Positions 62,360-64,000 of a stretch of DNA of 64,000 nt are shown one piece after another. The stretch spans positions 111,690,741 through 111,754,740 of the forward strand of contig OX104127.1 in assembly GCA_944470555.2 (NCBI GenBank), given 5' to 3'. Under the pieces are notes generated by a model that made no database searches, had not been told where the DNA came from, and was given only the letters and a program-made list of their open reading frames with translations. The position numbers and the translations under genes are program-made. This DNA is from Heterobilharzia americana. Taxonomy: Eukaryota > Platyhelminthes > Trematoda > Strigeidida > Schistosomatidae. Within the stretch, counting starts at the first letter, position 1. The number at the start of each line of letters is the position of its first letter.

Positions 62360-62498
62360 AATTCCGTACTAGATTTGTTTATTTGATTTATAGTACACAG
62401 TGATAGTGTTATTTATTATTTTTATTATTTATTTAATAAGTGAATAATTCTATATCACTGTGGGTTATAAATCAAATAAACAAATCTAACGCGGAATT
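62360..62498. mobile_element. Hairpin (MITE-like) element inside RTE B copy 4
   Basis: The two ends are inverted copies: AATTCCG..TTAGATTTGTTT with ATTTGATTTATA at the left (62360-62395) and its complement at the right (62463-62498), extending through CACAGTGATA. An AT-rich loop lies between. It interrupts the RTE coding sequence between CTCATTAAT and CTGAAATCGG. The left end equals the start of the 95-bp insertion at 18811. A terminal AATT on both sides could be a short target duplication. Confidence 0.75.
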
Positions 62499-63095
62499 AA
62501 ATACTACCACAGTGCACATGTTTTACACCATCAGTCTGAAATCGGTGTGGGGATCTTCTGCACTGCACTCAGCATAAAGCGTGAACAACAATCAGATTAT
62601 CAACACTAATTCAGTCAAGTAAGTACTTCTGTATCACTCGGAGACTTGGCACATTACGAAAAGCACTTCCAACAAACTCCAAACATATATCAACAGCTGT
62701 TGCCCTAACTCACTCGTTACTTAAGACCAGATGGCCAGAAAGAATGAACAACAAGGAGCTCACTCTGGGTGGCAACGAACTAACCAAGAACCTATCGCCC
62801 AACAAATATTCAGAAGAAATTGGAGATTTGTTGGATTGGACATACACTGAGAAGTTCATTCGTGGACATCACACGCTAGGCCAGGCCGTCGAGTGCAATC
62901 CAAAGGGGAAACGACGAGTTGGGCTTCCGAGGGTGACATGGAGGAGATCATGTGAGGAGGAAATGAAAGCTTGTGGGCAGTGGTGGAGCCAGGTAAAAAT
63001 GACTGCAGAGAGGAGAGTAAAATGGAGACGTGATACTGAAGCCCTATGTTCCACTAAGAGCCTAAGGGACAAATATTAATAATAATAAATGGACA

Positions 63096-64000
63096 AGTGA
63101 ATTAACTTTTTGTTACTCATAGTTTCTCCTTCCTTTGTAGTTTGCTCCGTTAGTTTAAAGAAAAGGCAGCTAACTGCTGTACACTGTCAGTCAAACTAGC
63201 CGATGTATCTGAAGTTCCTACTATGCAATATTATCTTAATGCTATCAAAGTAGATCCATTTATAGTATTATGCAGATTTAGCGTGACAAAGTCATTCATT
63301 CATTACCAAGCAATAACGTAAATCTTCACTTTTACTTCTGCATTCCCTGATGGGCTATGGGTAACTTATTCACAAATTTAATCGACTAATTTAATATAAG
63401 GAGAAGAAACGAATCAGAAAGTAACTAGGCAGCTAGCATGATTTGACATATAGTCTCACAACATAGATACAGTCTATCACTAATCACAGATGAGTACCCA
63501 ATGAATATTTTCTTATAATCTGCGCTGGTAAATAAATGGCACCAAAATTGATGAAACTGATCCTCCACCAATAATTAAATTATATTTTCACTAGTTAAGT
63601 GTCGGTATCCACTATTAGGGATTGGCATCCTTTTCTGAAGTGTCCACATTATGGTGGTTTGCTCAACCTCAGACATTTACTGTTACTTAAACATAGGGTT
63701 TAATTAAAATAGATTGATAGACAGCCAAAATCAACATCGAATCTTTCACACAAGTGCAACGCTTGAATTTGCAGCACAAGTGCTTAGAGAACTAGTGATA
63801 TCAAAGTAGACAAAAGGTGTATGGGAGAAAGAATTTGAAAATGAAGGTTAGCAGGCATGTTCTAACTTCAGGAGACATCAGAGAGTGAACACGTCTGCGC
63901 CATTGGGACAGATTTTCCCCAAGAGCCTCCAACTATACAGTCGTGTGGTCTCAAGGACCCCAGCATGCAGTTTATACCCCCCTTTACTACACAAAACAAC
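63096..64000. other. AT-rich spacer, no gene seen
   Basis: No coding region or repeat recognised to the window end. Confidence 0.4.

Larger units (their letters stand above)
60106..63086 (+). mobile_element. RTE-clade retrotransposon, family B, copy 4 (near full length)
   Basis: The duplication AAATGGACA (60097-60105 and 63087-63095) flanks it, giving about 2.98 kb. After a GC-richer leader (60106-60380), an endonuclease begins (VRTMFEVDW-like with GKAAQIARAMRRYSIEVIG, near 60385-60480). It continues with VTIIQCQCYAPTNNPDEEKR (60730-60790), NAKLGVDNTRR and ALDEVNQNGEVFADFCALND. The repeat-rich linker follows, and the RT starts at about 62180 with AGPDGIPPEALKTDAET. The copy then jumps near 62325 from the early RT to the RIGKARQAFIN-equivalent position, so the palm with FADD is missing. 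A hairpin element interrupts at 62360-62498, and the C-terminal domain (GKRRVGLPRVTWRRSCEEEM) ends before an (AAT)n tail. Confidence 0.9.

Overview
The window looks like eukaryotic nuclear DNA from a blood fluke, most probably Schistosoma or a close relative. It is AT-rich and very gene-poor. It carries several RTE-clade non-LTR retrotransposons with the endonuclease/reverse transcriptase order and short A+T repeat tails, a Penelope-like element with a GIY-YIG nuclease, and many tRNA-derived short repeats. Some of those short repeats contain hammerhead-ribozyme-like cores, a known hallmark of schistosome repetitive DNA. I see no operons, ribosome binding sites or other bacterial features. The genus rests on repeat style recalled from knowledge, not on a search.

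Host gene: only one is well supported, on the + strand at the right. An exon at 46439-47915 and a terminal exon at 56406-57199 join in frame through a phase-1 GT-AG intron of about 8.5 kb. They encode the C-terminal 755 or so residues of a single-pass type I membrane protein: the end of an ectodomain, a Thr-rich stalk, one transmembrane helix, a Cys/Arg-rich juxtamembrane segment and a very long Ser/Asn/Gly-rich cytoplasmic tail. The upstream exons were not found. The visible ectodomain end weakly recalls the last part of an ephrin domain; this is a hypothesis only.

Mobile DNA, left to right: an inverted-duplicated composite SINE (2350-2914, partner 30819-31390); SINE/hammerhead relics (5335, 6782, 11876, 15893, 21880); a Penelope-like relic (7890-9015, -); RTE family A copy 1 (9650-11350, -); RTE family B copy 1 (17296-20418, +) with a nested short insertion; RTE B copy 2 (22706-24271, +) with target-site duplication; an old RTE fragment (25945-26250, +); a hammerhead-like motif (28945-28990, +); an inverted-repeat element (29371-29815); near full-length RTE A copy 2 (31990-35840, -); foldbacks made of two opposed hammerhead SINEs (36098-36384 and 41229-41434); an RTE fragment (36490-37140, +); an opposed SINE pair (42430-43065); RTE B copy 3 nested in the host intron (54977-56062, -); and near full-length RTE B copy 4 (60106-63086, +) carrying a hairpin element. 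All the retrotransposons are broken by stops, frameshifts or deletions.

The main points for a second look are: the shared loss of the catalytic aspartates in both RTE A copies (three clustered G-to-A changes in the YADD codons); the two hammerhead foldbacks; a short mobile element whose terminus recurs three times, once with a 13-bp target-site duplication; the pile-up of tetra- and pentanucleotide repeats inside the RTE B coding region; and the unidentified membrane protein gene.
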